Origin: Acidobacteriaceae bacterium
Lineage (GTDB): Bacteria > Acidobacteriota > Terriglobia > Bryobacterales > Bryobacteraceae
Length of the DNA stretch: 5,511 nt
Assembly (NCBI GenBank): GCA_019244945.1
Contig: JAFASD010000521.1
Location: forward strand, 1 to 5,511
Reading direction: 5' to 3'
Shown here: positions 1 to 5,511 of the stretch, piece after piece
Numbering within the stretch: position 1 is the stretch's first letter
Layout: every line of letters starts with the position of its first letter
The notes under the pieces: generated by a model
Database searches by the model: none
Seen by the model: the letters and a program-made list of their open reading frames with translations, nothing else
Told to the model about the DNA's origin: nothing
Program-made: the position numbers and the translations under genes

Positions 1-270
1 AAGGACTTTGTCTACCTCGTCTGCCGCGGCGCTCAACACGATAATGGGAGTGCTGAACCGGTTTGCGCGAAGCTGTTTGCAAACCTCAATGCCGTTGATG
101 CCGGGCAGCCGGAGGTCCACGAGTACAAGGCTCGGCTTGATAGAAAAAGCTTTCTCAATGCCCGATTGCCCGTCGACCGCCTGGATGGGAACGAAACGTT
201 CACGCTCAAGCAGGATACTGACGCTCTCCCGGAGTTCCGGGTCATCATCAACGATCAAAATTTTTTGCAT
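1..270 (-). CDS. Response regulator, receiver domain (partial, 3' end off the window)
   Basis: Reading leftward from the ATG at 268-270, the reverse strand stays open for 90 codons to the window edge. The protein begins MQKILIVDDDP, the classic start of a CheY-like receiver domain. Visible landmarks are the acidic Mg-binding cluster D8-D10, the predicted phospho-acceptor D52 in VDLRLPG, and the switch residue S80 in IIVLSAAADE. The conserved beta-5 lysine and any output domain lie outside the window. The last stretch (SAAADEVDKVL) resembles OmpR/PhoB-type regulators, which would have a C-terminal winged-helix DNA-binding domain, but this cannot be seen here. In such systems a sensor kinase phosphorylates the aspartate to control DNA binding. 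No in-frame start codon lies in the codons just upstream, and the Shine-Dalgarno is poor, so the start rests on the conserved N-terminus. The gene is divergent from dnaG. The receiver call is firm; the subfamily is inference. Confidence 0.93.
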   Translation of the reverse strand, partial: MQKILIVDDDPELRESVSILLERERFVPIQAVDGQSGIEKAFSIKPSLVLVDLRLPGINGIEVCKQLRANRFSTPIIVLSAAADEVDKVL

Positions 271-314
271 CGCAACGCGCTCGTTACTTCGATGTTTATT
301 GTCCCGTGCCGCGC

Positions 315-336
315 TATACAGGACACGCCCTGTATA
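315..336. repeat. Perfect 8-bp inverted repeat, candidate operator
   Basis: TATACAGG at 315-322 and CCTGTATA at 329-336 are exact reverse complements separated by 6 bp. The dyad lies between the divergent response regulator (ATG 45 bp away) and dnaG (ATG 85 bp away). The symmetry and the roughly 14-bp centre-to-centre distance suit a dimeric DNA-binding protein. It could also form an 8-bp stem with a 6-nt loop in RNA, but no T-run follows on either strand, so it is not an intrinsic terminator. The arm nearest dnaG, read on the minus strand, gives TATACA, which could also serve as a -10 element for the regulator gene. The binding protein is unknown. The repeat is seen directly; the operator role is inferred. 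Confidence 0.5.
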
Positions 337-360
337 CCTTAGTTTTACAAAGATTTTACA
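331..360 (-). promoter_or_regulatory. Candidate activator-dependent promoter with 11-bp-phased direct repeats
   Basis: On the plus strand TTTTACA occurs at 343-349 and again at 354-360, a 7-bp direct repeat with an 11-bp period (minus strand TGTAAAA-TCTT-TGTAAAA). OmpR/PhoB-family regulators typically bind tandem half-sites spaced about one helical turn apart; PhoB, PhoP and CpxR sites are known examples, and CpxR boxes contain repeated GTAAA. On the minus strand a TATACA (336 down to 331) follows the repeats by 6 bp, so the repeats cover the -35 region of a possible promoter for the response regulator gene. That geometry suggests autoregulation. TTTACA at 355-360 also matches a -35 hexamer (5 of 6) for dnaG, but no good -10 follows at 16-18 bp. 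Confidence 0.4.
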
Positions 361-420
361 TTCCGGCGCTCCCGAAGATCACATTGTTAACCTAGTGAAC
401 ACCCCCCAACACACAACGGG

Positions 421-2181
421 ATGTCTTTCGCTGAACAACTGAAGTCTCAGCTCAACATCGTTGAAGTGATCGGGCAATACCTGCCGCTGAAAAGCTCGGG
501 GGCGGGCCGCTATCTCGGACTTTGCCCTTTTCATCCTGACAAAAGACCTTCGCTGAACGTGCATGGCATCAATCAGTTTTATTACTGCTTCAGTTGCAAC
601 GCCGGAGGGGACGTTTTTAAATTCGTCATGGAGAGGGAAGGCCTAACGTTTCCGGAAGCGCTCAAAACTCTCGCCGAGCGTTTTGGTATTCCGATGCCGG
701 AATTCCAGCGCTCCGACGATCCAGAGACGCAGCGCAGGGGCGCGCTTCTCGAAATGCACGAGATCGCGGCGGAAATTTTTCAAAACAATCTGCGGGGACC
801 TGCGGGCGCCGATGCACGGAGTTATCTCGAATCGCGGGGCGTCTCCCGCGCCGCAATGGACGAGTTCCGCTTGGGACTTTCCGATTCTGGCGGCCAGCAA
901 CTGCTGCACCGGCTTCAGAAATTCGGCCCGGAATTGCTCGAACAATCGGGGCTAGTGCTCAGGCGTCAGGAGGGTAGTGGATTTTACGACCGGTTCCGCG
1001 CGCGCCTGATGTTCCCCATCCATAACGAATCGGGCAAAGTTGTCGCGTTCGGAGGGAGAGCACTGCGTCCGAATGATGAACCGAAATATCTGAATTCGCC
1101 TGAGACTAAAATTTACCGGAAATCCGCCATTCTTTACAATCTGCATCGCGCCAAAATAGCCGCCCGGAAGCTGGGACGCATGATTCTGGTGGAAGGCTAC
1201 CTGGATGTGATCGGCGTTTATTCGGCGGGTATTCAAGAAGTGGTGGCAAGCAGCGGAACGTCACTTGGAATCGATCAAGTGAGAACGATCAAGCGCCAGA
1301 TCTCACAACAGAGCGGCGCCGGGCAAGTCGTTCTGAACTTCGACACGGATGCAGCGGGCGGGCGCTCGACTGAGAAATATATTTCGTTATTGTTGGCCGA
1401 AGGTCTGCGCGTAAAAGTGGTGGAACTTCCAGGCGGTCTGGATCCCGATGAATACATCCAGCAGAATGGATCTGAGGCCTATCAAAAGCAAGTAGATGAG
1501 GCGATTTCTTACTTCCATTGGCTGGCCGGACGGGCTCGCGAGAAATTTGACATGCAAACGGCGGAGGGTCGTGTAGACGCGTTCAAATTTCTTTCTCCCG
1601 TTATCCAACAAGTGAGTGATCGGTTAGAGCGGGAAGCCATTGCGAACGAACTGGCCGAATATCTCAAAGTGGATCGGCAAGTGATACGCGATACCTTTCG
1701 CCGGTTGACGGGACCGGAAACTCGGCAGAAGGCGCAGGATAGTCTGTCCGGAATTCCACCGAACGAGAAATTGTTAGTGGCCTGCCTCTTACTGAGCGTG
1801 GAGGCTCGCGAAACCATCAACCATTTCCTGGCGCGCGCGGATTTTCTACACCTTCTGGAGCTGCGGCCCATTTTTGAAGCTGTCTGGAGCATGGAGAAAG
1901 AAGACGTTCCATTTTCGGTGGATGCGCTTGCCGGCCGTTTGGAACCTCGCATGCAACGGATATTGGCCGAATTGAGCTTTTCAGATTTTGTTGTTCAGGA
2001 AGAAGACGCTACGCAACAGGCCCTGCATTGTCTGGAAGCGCTGGAAGCGAAGTCCGCGCGCGCGGTGTGCGACGGCCTCCGGCAGCAGATCAGAGATCTA
2101 GAGAAGCAGGGGAACCTCGAGGAGGCGTTGCGGTTGGCGGATGAGTTAAATCGGATGCGGCGGGCGTCCTCAGAGGCGTGA
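421..2181 (+). CDS. dnaG: DNA primase DnaG
   Basis: Synthesises RNA primers for Okazaki fragments and leading-strand initiation at the replication fork, working with the replicative helicase DnaB. The 586-residue product is close to the E. coli length (581). Domains in order: a CHC2 zinc ribbon at about 1-95 with ligands C35, H38, C56 and C59 (C-x2-H-x17-C-x2-C); an N-terminal catalytic subdomain with the primase signature KYLNSPET near 222-229; a TOPRIM domain at about 253-345 with E258 in VEGYLD, D308 and D310 in NFDTD, and D341 and D343 in DPDEY as metal-binding acids; then a helical, less conserved C-terminal region (about 370-586) expected to bind helicase. An in-frame TAA at 388-390, with no ATG, GTG or TTG between it and 421, fixes ATG 421 as the earliest start. 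There is no good Shine-Dalgarno, only GGG directly before the ATG. rpoD follows after 118 bp, as in the macromolecular-synthesis operons of many bacteria, here without an adjacent rpsU. Confidence 0.97.
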   Translation: MSFAEQLKSQLNIVEVIGQYLPLKSSGAGRYLGLCPFHPDKRPSLNVHGINQFYYCFSCNAGGDVFKFVMEREGLTFPEALKTLAERFGIPMPEFQRSDDPETQRRGALLEMHEIAAEIFQNNLRGPAGADARSYLESRGVSRAAMDEFRLGLSDSGGQQLLHRLQKFGPELLEQSGLVLRRQEGSGFYDRFRARLMFPIHNESGKVVAFGGRALRPNDEPKYLNSPETKIYRKSAILYNLHRAKIAARKLGRMILVEGYLDVIGVYSAGIQEVVASSGTSLGIDQVRTIKRQISQQSGAGQVVLNFDTDAAGGRSTEKYISLLLAEGLRVKVVELPGGLDPDEYIQQNGSEAYQKQVDEAISYFHWLAGRAREKFDMQTAEGRVDAFKFLSPVIQQVSDRLEREAIANELAEYLKVDRQVIRDTFRRLTGPETRQKAQDSLSGIPPNEKLLVACLLLSVEARETINHFLARADFLHLLELRPIFEAVWSMEKEDVPFSVDALAGRLEPRMQRILAELSFSDFVVQEEDATQQALHCLEALEAKSARAVCDGLRQQIRDLEKQGNLEEALRLADELNRMRRASSEA

Positions 2182-2220
2182 AACCTTGTTGTACTATGAG
2201 GAGTCGAGGAACGCAGGGGT

Positions 2221-2240
2221 GCTTCCAACGGGTTTGGAGC
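2221..2240 (+). other. Weak hairpin in the dnaG-rpoD spacer
   Basis: The 118-bp spacer 2182-2299 holds no convincing gene. At 2221-2240 the bases can fold as GCT/AGC plus CCAA/TTGG, with a single bulged T at 2224 and a 5-nt loop (2229-2233). A five-T run occurs only at 2257-2261, 16 nt past the stem, so this is not a normal intrinsic terminator. It could be an attenuating or RNA-processing element between dnaG and rpoD, or chance. A weak TACTAT -10-like hexamer at 2192-2197 has no recognisable -35. Confidence 0.2.
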
Positions 2241-2288
2241 GTTACGTCCGAAGCAATTTTTCCGCCGGTCGATCACTAGCAGATTGAT

Positions 2289-2293
2289 GAAGG
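2289..2293 (+). promoter_or_regulatory. Ribosome binding site deciding the rpoD start
   Basis: GAAGG lies 6 nt before the ATG at 2300. A TTG at 2297-2299 is in the same frame, immediately before that ATG, but would leave only 3 nt of spacing. The ATG at 2300 is therefore preferred. An in-frame TGA at 2288-2290 rules out any longer start. Confidence 0.65.
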
Positions 2294-2299
2294 CCGTTG

Positions 2300-3952
2300 A
2301 TGCAAAACAGTAACGACAAGGGCTTCGCTCTCTACGATGAGGGGAACGGAGTCATGCGAGAAAATCTTGCCGAGAGCACAGATTTTAACGACTTTTTTCT
2401 CGATCTCGAAAGCGCGCCGGTCGAGTTCGTCGAAGAGCCGAAAGATTTCGACAAGAAAGAGCAGGAGATTGAGGATCTCTCCGAGGTCGATCTTTCAGCG
2501 GGAGCGCTCGACAAGAGCAATGACTCGGTGCGCGTCTATCTGCGCGAAATGGGAATGGTGCCGCTGCTCACGCGGGAGGGCGAGATCGAGTTGGCGAAGA
2601 GAATTGAGCGCGGCGAAACGGCGGTCCGGAAAGCACTCTCGCGCTCGCGACTGGTGATTCAGCTCTTGCTCGACACGAAGCATAGCGTGGACCGCGGCAT
2701 GGTTTCGGTGCTCGATGTGTTGCAGACGCCGGATGCTCAAGTGTGTTTTGACGAGGAGGATACTGCTCGCGCGGTAAAGCAACAATTCCTCGAATCTATC
2801 CAGGACATCGAGAAATTGCATAGGAAGGCGCTTCAGGTACAACAGAAGCTGATTAGCACGTCGCGGAATATGAAACCGAAGCAGCATCGCAAGCTTCGTT
2901 TCGAATATGCGCGCCTGATGATTTGCATCTCGCGCCGCATCCGCGCTATGGCGTTCACCGTGCGGTACCAACGATCGCTGAGTGGCGCTCTCAAAAAGAT
3001 TGTAGAGCAGGTGAAGCCTCTCGAGCAGGAGATTGCCCGGCTGCAGCGGAAACTCGAGCAGCCGGCGGTGGCCAATCACGGGTCCGCTCCCTCCATCCGG
3101 AAAGAATTAAGAAGCCTTTCAGCGCAGCTCCAATTGCTCGAAGACAAGTGCGGGACAAACGCGACCGATCTGCGGAGAACCTTGCAAATCGTCGAGCGTG
3201 GCGAGATCGAGATGGAATGCGCCAAGAAACGATTGATTGAAGCCAATCTTCGTCTGGTGGTCTCCGTGGCAAAGCGGTATACGAATCGCGGCATGCAATT
3301 TCTGGATTTGATTCAGGAAGGCAACATTGGATTGATGCGGGCCGTGGACAAATTCGACTATAAGCGCGGTTATAAATTCTCGACTTACGCTACCTGGTGG
3401 GTGAGGCAAGCAGTGACGCGCGCGATTGCAGATCAAGCGCGAACTATTCGCATTCCCGTCCACATGATCGAGACCATCAATAAATTGGTGCGTTTGCAAA
3501 GGGTCATGCAGCAGGAGCTTGGCCGAGAACCTACCACGGAGGAGTTGGGCGTTCGAATGGATCTTTCGCCTAGCAAAGTCCGGCGCGTGCTTCGCATCGC
3601 TCAAGAGCCGATCTCGCTGCAGACGCCGGTTGGGGAAGAAGAGGAATCCAATCTTGGCGATTTTCTGGTGGACAGCCGCATGATTTCTCCCTCGGAAGCT
3701 GTCATCAACCTCAATTTGCGGGAGCAGACTGCGGAAGTTTTGAAAACGCTCAGCCCGCGCGAAGAAAAGATTGTGAAGATGCGTTTTGGATTGCAGGATG
3801 GCAGCGAACATACGCTCGAAGAAGTGGGCCAGAATTTCGCCGTGACACGCGAGCGCATTCGTCAGATTGAAGCTAAAGCGCTGCGCAAACTGCGGCACCC
3901 GAGCAGAAGTCATCGGCTTCGCACTTTTCTCGAGAACGGCGCACCTTCTTAG
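2300..3952 (+). CDS. rpoD: RNA polymerase primary sigma factor RpoD (sigma-70)
   Basis: Directs core RNA polymerase to housekeeping promoters. The product has 550 residues (E. coli sigma-70 has 613). From the N-terminus: an acidic segment of about 70 residues with no recognisable region 1.1 fold; region 1.2 at about 75-108 (VRVYLREMG, LLTREGEIELAKRIE); a non-conserved region at about 110-305 containing coiled-coil-like helices near 229-254 and 265-283; region 2 at about 307-378, with FSTYATWWVRQAVTR carrying the promoter-melting and -10-recognition aromatics (Y363, W366, W367) and Q370 and T373; region 3 at about 386-463 (IPVHMIETINK); region 4 at about 475-540, ending in the -35-reading helix VTRERIRQIEAKALRKLRHPSRS. 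These signatures are those of the essential primary sigma rather than an alternative one. It lies 118 bp after dnaG, and nth follows after 94 bp. The missing region 1.1 is the one departure from the E. coli form. Confidence 0.97.
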   Translation: MQNSNDKGFALYDEGNGVMRENLAESTDFNDFFLDLESAPVEFVEEPKDFDKKEQEIEDLSEVDLSAGALDKSNDSVRVYLREMGMVPLLTREGEIELAKRIERGETAVRKALSRSRLVIQLLLDTKHSVDRGMVSVLDVLQTPDAQVCFDEEDTARAVKQQFLESIQDIEKLHRKALQVQQKLISTSRNMKPKQHRKLRFEYARLMICISRRIRAMAFTVRYQRSLSGALKKIVEQVKPLEQEIARLQRKLEQPAVANHGSAPSIRKELRSLSAQLQLLEDKCGTNATDLRRTLQIVERGEIEMECAKKRLIEANLRLVVSVAKRYTNRGMQFLDLIQEGNIGLMRAVDKFDYKRGYKFSTYATWWVRQAVTRAIADQARTIRIPVHMIETINKLVRLQRVMQQELGREPTTEELGVRMDLSPSKVRRVLRIAQEPISLQTPVGEEEESNLGDFLVDSRMISPSEAVINLNLREQTAEVLKTLSPREEKIVKMRFGLQDGSEHTLEEVGQNFAVTRERIRQIEAKALRKLRHPSRSHRLRTFLENGAPS

Positions 3953-4033
3953 CGTTTCACTGCGCAAATTCGTAGCCCTACTTGTTCCCTCGCAGCCAGG
4001 CGCGCCTTGAACCGCCTAACTTTGCGGTATCTT

Positions 4034-4037
4034 GGAG
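4034..4037 (+). promoter_or_regulatory. Ribosome binding site deciding the nth start
   Basis: GGAG ends 9 nt before the ATG at 4047. The in-frame TTG at 4032 overlaps this site and has no Shine-Dalgarno of its own, so ATG 4047 is the better start. That removes five residues from the longest reading. Confidence 0.6.
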
Positions 4038-4046
4038 CTTTCGCTC

Positions 4047-4769
4047 ATGGCTGAAACGCAAGTAGCGCTTCCGACACTTGTTCACCCGGTGACGCCGCCG
4101 AGAAAGGTTCCGAAGCCGAAGAACGGCCGGGAACGAAAGGCGCGCCTGGACCGGATTCTCGGAGAACTGGACAAATTATTCCCGGCCGCCACTTGCGCGC
4201 TGCGTCATGAGAACGCATGGCAATTGTTGGTGGCCACGATTCTTTCAGCCCAGTGCACCGATGAACGAGTCAACAAAGTGACCCCGGAGCTTTTCCGGAA
4301 GTATCCCACGTTAGAGGATTTCGCAAACGCTCCACAGGAAGAATTGGCTGGAGAGATTCGGTCGACGGGTTTTTTCAACAATAAAGCGAAATCGTTGATT
4401 GGCGCTGCGAGGAAGATTCTTGCCGACTACAAAGGCCAGGTGCCTCGGACCATGGACGAGTTGCTTTCTGTTCCAGGCGCCGCGCGTAAGACCGCGAACG
4501 TGGTTCTTGGAACAGCTTACGGGATTGCATCGGGCGTGGTGGTCGACACGCATGTGCAGCGGATCGCGCAAAGGCTGGATCTGACGAAGAACACGGATCC
4601 GGTGAAAATCGAGGAGGATTTGATGAAGATTCTTCCGGAAGAAAAATGGATTCTTTTTTCGCATCAGGTAATCCATTTCGGACGTCAGATCTGCATTGCG
4701 CGAAAGCCGCGCTGTCCTTCGTGCCCGCTGGATGCGGTTTGCTATGCAAAGGATAAGACACTCGCATGA
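4047..4769 (+). CDS. nth: Endonuclease III (DNA glycosylase/AP lyase)
   Basis: Base-excision repair enzyme that removes oxidised pyrimidines and nicks the resulting abasic site by beta-elimination. The product has 240 residues against 211 in E. coli. The difference is mostly a basic, proline-rich N-terminal extension of about 28 residues. The catalytic core includes LLSAQ-type LSAQCTD (67-72), a helix-hairpin-helix at about 139-155 with the catalytic lysine K148 in ARKTANVVL, and the catalytic aspartate D167 in VVDTHV. The C-terminus carries the 4Fe-4S ligands C216, C223, C226 and C232 in the canonical C-x6-C-x2-C-x5-C spacing. The hairpin reads VPGAARKTA, with alanine where E. coli has the second glycine of PGVGRK. 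All catalytic and cluster residues are present, so the enzyme should be active. Its stop overlaps the start of the following TldD/PmbA gene. Confidence 0.96.
   Translation: MAETQVALPTLVHPVTPPRKVPKPKNGRERKARLDRILGELDKLFPAATCALRHENAWQLLVATILSAQCTDERVNKVTPELFRKYPTLEDFANAPQEELAGEIRSTGFFNNKAKSLIGAARKILADYKGQVPRTMDELLSVPGAARKTANVVLGTAYGIASGVVVDTHVQRIAQRLDLTKNTDPVKIEEDLMKILPEEKWILFSHQVIHFGRQICIARKPRCPSCPLDAVCYAKDKTLA
4766..4769 (+). other. ATGA stop-start overlap between nth and the TldD/PmbA gene
   Basis: The ATG of the downstream gene (4766-4768) and the TGA of nth (4767-4769) share bases in different frames. This arrangement usually means both genes are on one transcript and that ribosomes finishing the first can re-initiate on the second. 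It also supports ATG 4766 as the true start, as does the Tat signal beginning about 20 residues in. Confidence 0.8.
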
Positions 4770-5511
4770 AACCAGATCCTATTCGCAGTTTTTTCGAGAG
4801 ACAGTTCAAAGGCGGAGCTCCGGCCATCACAAGACGCGCGTTCTTGGGAGCCGCAGGGGCAACCGCTTCAGCGCTCGCCGCAAGGGAGTTATTCGGCGGC
4901 CCCGAAACGGCGACCGTGAAGCCATCACCGTCGCTTGAGAAACTCGCTTCCAATGCCCTGAACGAGGCACAGCGCCAAGGCGCAAGCTATTGCGATATTC
5001 GAATTAACCGCTATCGCGATCAGTATTCGGGTTATCGCTTATCTCCAGAACGCGGCGGGACCAAGACTGACGAGGTTCCTTTCGTTACAGACCAGCAGAG
5101 CTTTGGATTCGGCATCCGAGTGATTGCCAATGGCCAGTGGGGCTTCGCCTCATCGCCCTTGGTGACGGCTGATGAGATTGTGCGGATCACGCGCGAAGCT
5201 GTAATCGTAGCCAAAGCGAACTCGGCGTTGCAGGCGAGCCCTGTGCAGCTCGCGCCAACGAAGGCCTACACGGACCGTTGGACGTCGCCGCACGAGATCG
5301 ACCCGTTCTCAATTTCCGTCGGTGAAAAGCTCGAGCTCATTCACAATGCGACCGCAACGATCAAGAAGAATCCGAAAGTCCTTACAGCGTGGGGCGCGCT
5401 GGGTTTCCATGCGGAGGATAAATACTTTGCCTCTACGGAGGGCGCATCCATTCAGCAATACATCGTGCAGGTGTATCCGTATTTATCGGCAACTGCTGTG
5501 GATTTCAAACA
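4766..5511 (+). CDS. TldD/PmbA-family protein with Tat signal peptide (partial, 3' end off the window)
   Basis: An ATG at 4766 overlaps the nth TGA (ATGA) and opens a frame of 248 complete codons to the window edge without a stop. The N-terminus has a twin-arginine signal: ITRRAFLGAAG at 21-31 (R23, R24, F26, L27) followed by an alanine-rich hydrophobic stretch to about 39, which predicts export in folded form across the cytoplasmic membrane. From about 58 the protein resembles the N-terminal domain of TldD/PmbA metallopeptidases: ASYCDIRI (73-80), SFGFGIRVI (112-120), GQWGFASS (123-130), then an STEG motif (223-226). The zinc-binding HExxxH helix expected further on lies outside the window, so peptidase activity cannot be judged. 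E. coli TldD and TldE act as a cytoplasmic pair that matures microcin B17 and degrades CcdA; an exported relative would have another, unknown role. The ATG overlap suggests translational coupling. An AAAGGA at 4748-4753 is a possible Shine-Dalgarno. Confidence 0.87.
   Translation, partial: MKPDPIRSFFERQFKGGAPAITRRAFLGAAGATASALAARELFGGPETATVKPSPSLEKLASNALNEAQRQGASYCDIRINRYRDQYSGYRLSPERGGTKTDEVPFVTDQQSFGFGIRVIANGQWGFASSPLVTADEIVRITREAVIVAKANSALQASPVQLAPTKAYTDRWTSPHEIDPFSISVGEKLELIHNATATIKKNPKVLTAWGALGFHAEDKYFASTEGASIQQYIVQVYPYLSATAVDFK

Noticed and set aside
8..442. Plus-strand ORF of 144 codons at the left edge
   Set aside because: It lies antisense to the response regulator, runs past the dnaG start, and its translation has no recognisable motif; the opposite strand gives a clear receiver domain.
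2196..2279. 27-codon ORF in the dnaG-rpoD spacer (ATG 2196, TAG 2277)
   Set aside because: It has no ribosome site, no hydrophobic or other recognisable character, and its length is expected by chance.
3119..3967. Long minus-strand ORF of 282 codons over rpoD
   Set aside because: It is a shadow of the highly conserved sigma regions 2-4; the product is rich in His, Arg and Phe with no family resemblance. The same holds for the minus-strand ORF at 2495-3079.
4011..4028. ACCGC-N8-GCGGT hairpin as the rpoD terminator
   Set aside because: Only a 5-bp stem with an 8-nt loop and no T-run; the palindromes AGGCGCGCCT (3998-4007) and TTCTCGAGAA (3927-3936) also lack a loop and T-run. No intrinsic terminator is supported after rpoD.
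4007..4033. TTGAAC-N15-TATCTT as an nth promoter
   Set aside because: The spacer is too short, and transcription would start around 4040, after the GGAG ribosome site at 4034-4037.
4375..4953. Minus-strand ORF of 192 codons across the nth/TldD junction
   Set aside because: Antisense to two well-supported genes and without a recognisable domain.

Overview
This 5.5-kb window looks like an ordinary chromosomal housekeeping region from a moderately GC-rich Gram-negative-type bacterium. The DnaG and RpoD sequences resemble those of Acidobacteriota (Terriglobia/Solibacter-like) as I remember them. That placement is by eye, with no database search. No mobile element, CRISPR array, tRNA or rRNA is visible.

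Layout: (1) 1-270, minus strand: the N-terminal 90 codons of a response regulator whose 3' end lies off the left edge. (2) 271-420: a divergent intergenic region holding a perfect 8-bp inverted repeat (TATACAGG-N6-CCTGTATA) and a 7-bp direct repeat with an 11-bp period (TTTTACA-N4-TTTTACA). The direct repeat is the arrangement typical of OmpR/PhoB-family binding sites. (3) 421-2181, plus: dnaG, DNA primase, apparently complete. (4) 2182-2299: a 118-bp spacer with a weak hairpin. (5) 2300-3952, plus: rpoD, the primary sigma factor, with all core regions intact but no recognisable region 1.1. (6) 3953-4046: a 94-bp spacer without a convincing terminator. (7) 4047-4769, plus: nth, endonuclease III with its iron-sulfur cluster ligands. 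(8) 4766-5511, plus: the start of a TldD/PmbA-family protein with a clear twin-arginine signal. It overlaps the nth stop by ATGA and runs off the right edge.

The plus-strand genes are collinear. dnaG-rpoD is the conserved core of the bacterial macromolecular-synthesis cluster, linking replication priming to housekeeping transcription. nth adds base-excision repair. The exported TldD-like protein is coupled to nth by position rather than by an obvious pathway. I found no clear new system. The most interesting points are the regulatory architecture between the response regulator and dnaG, the RpoD without region 1.1, and the Tat-targeted TldD homologue coupled to a DNA-repair gene.
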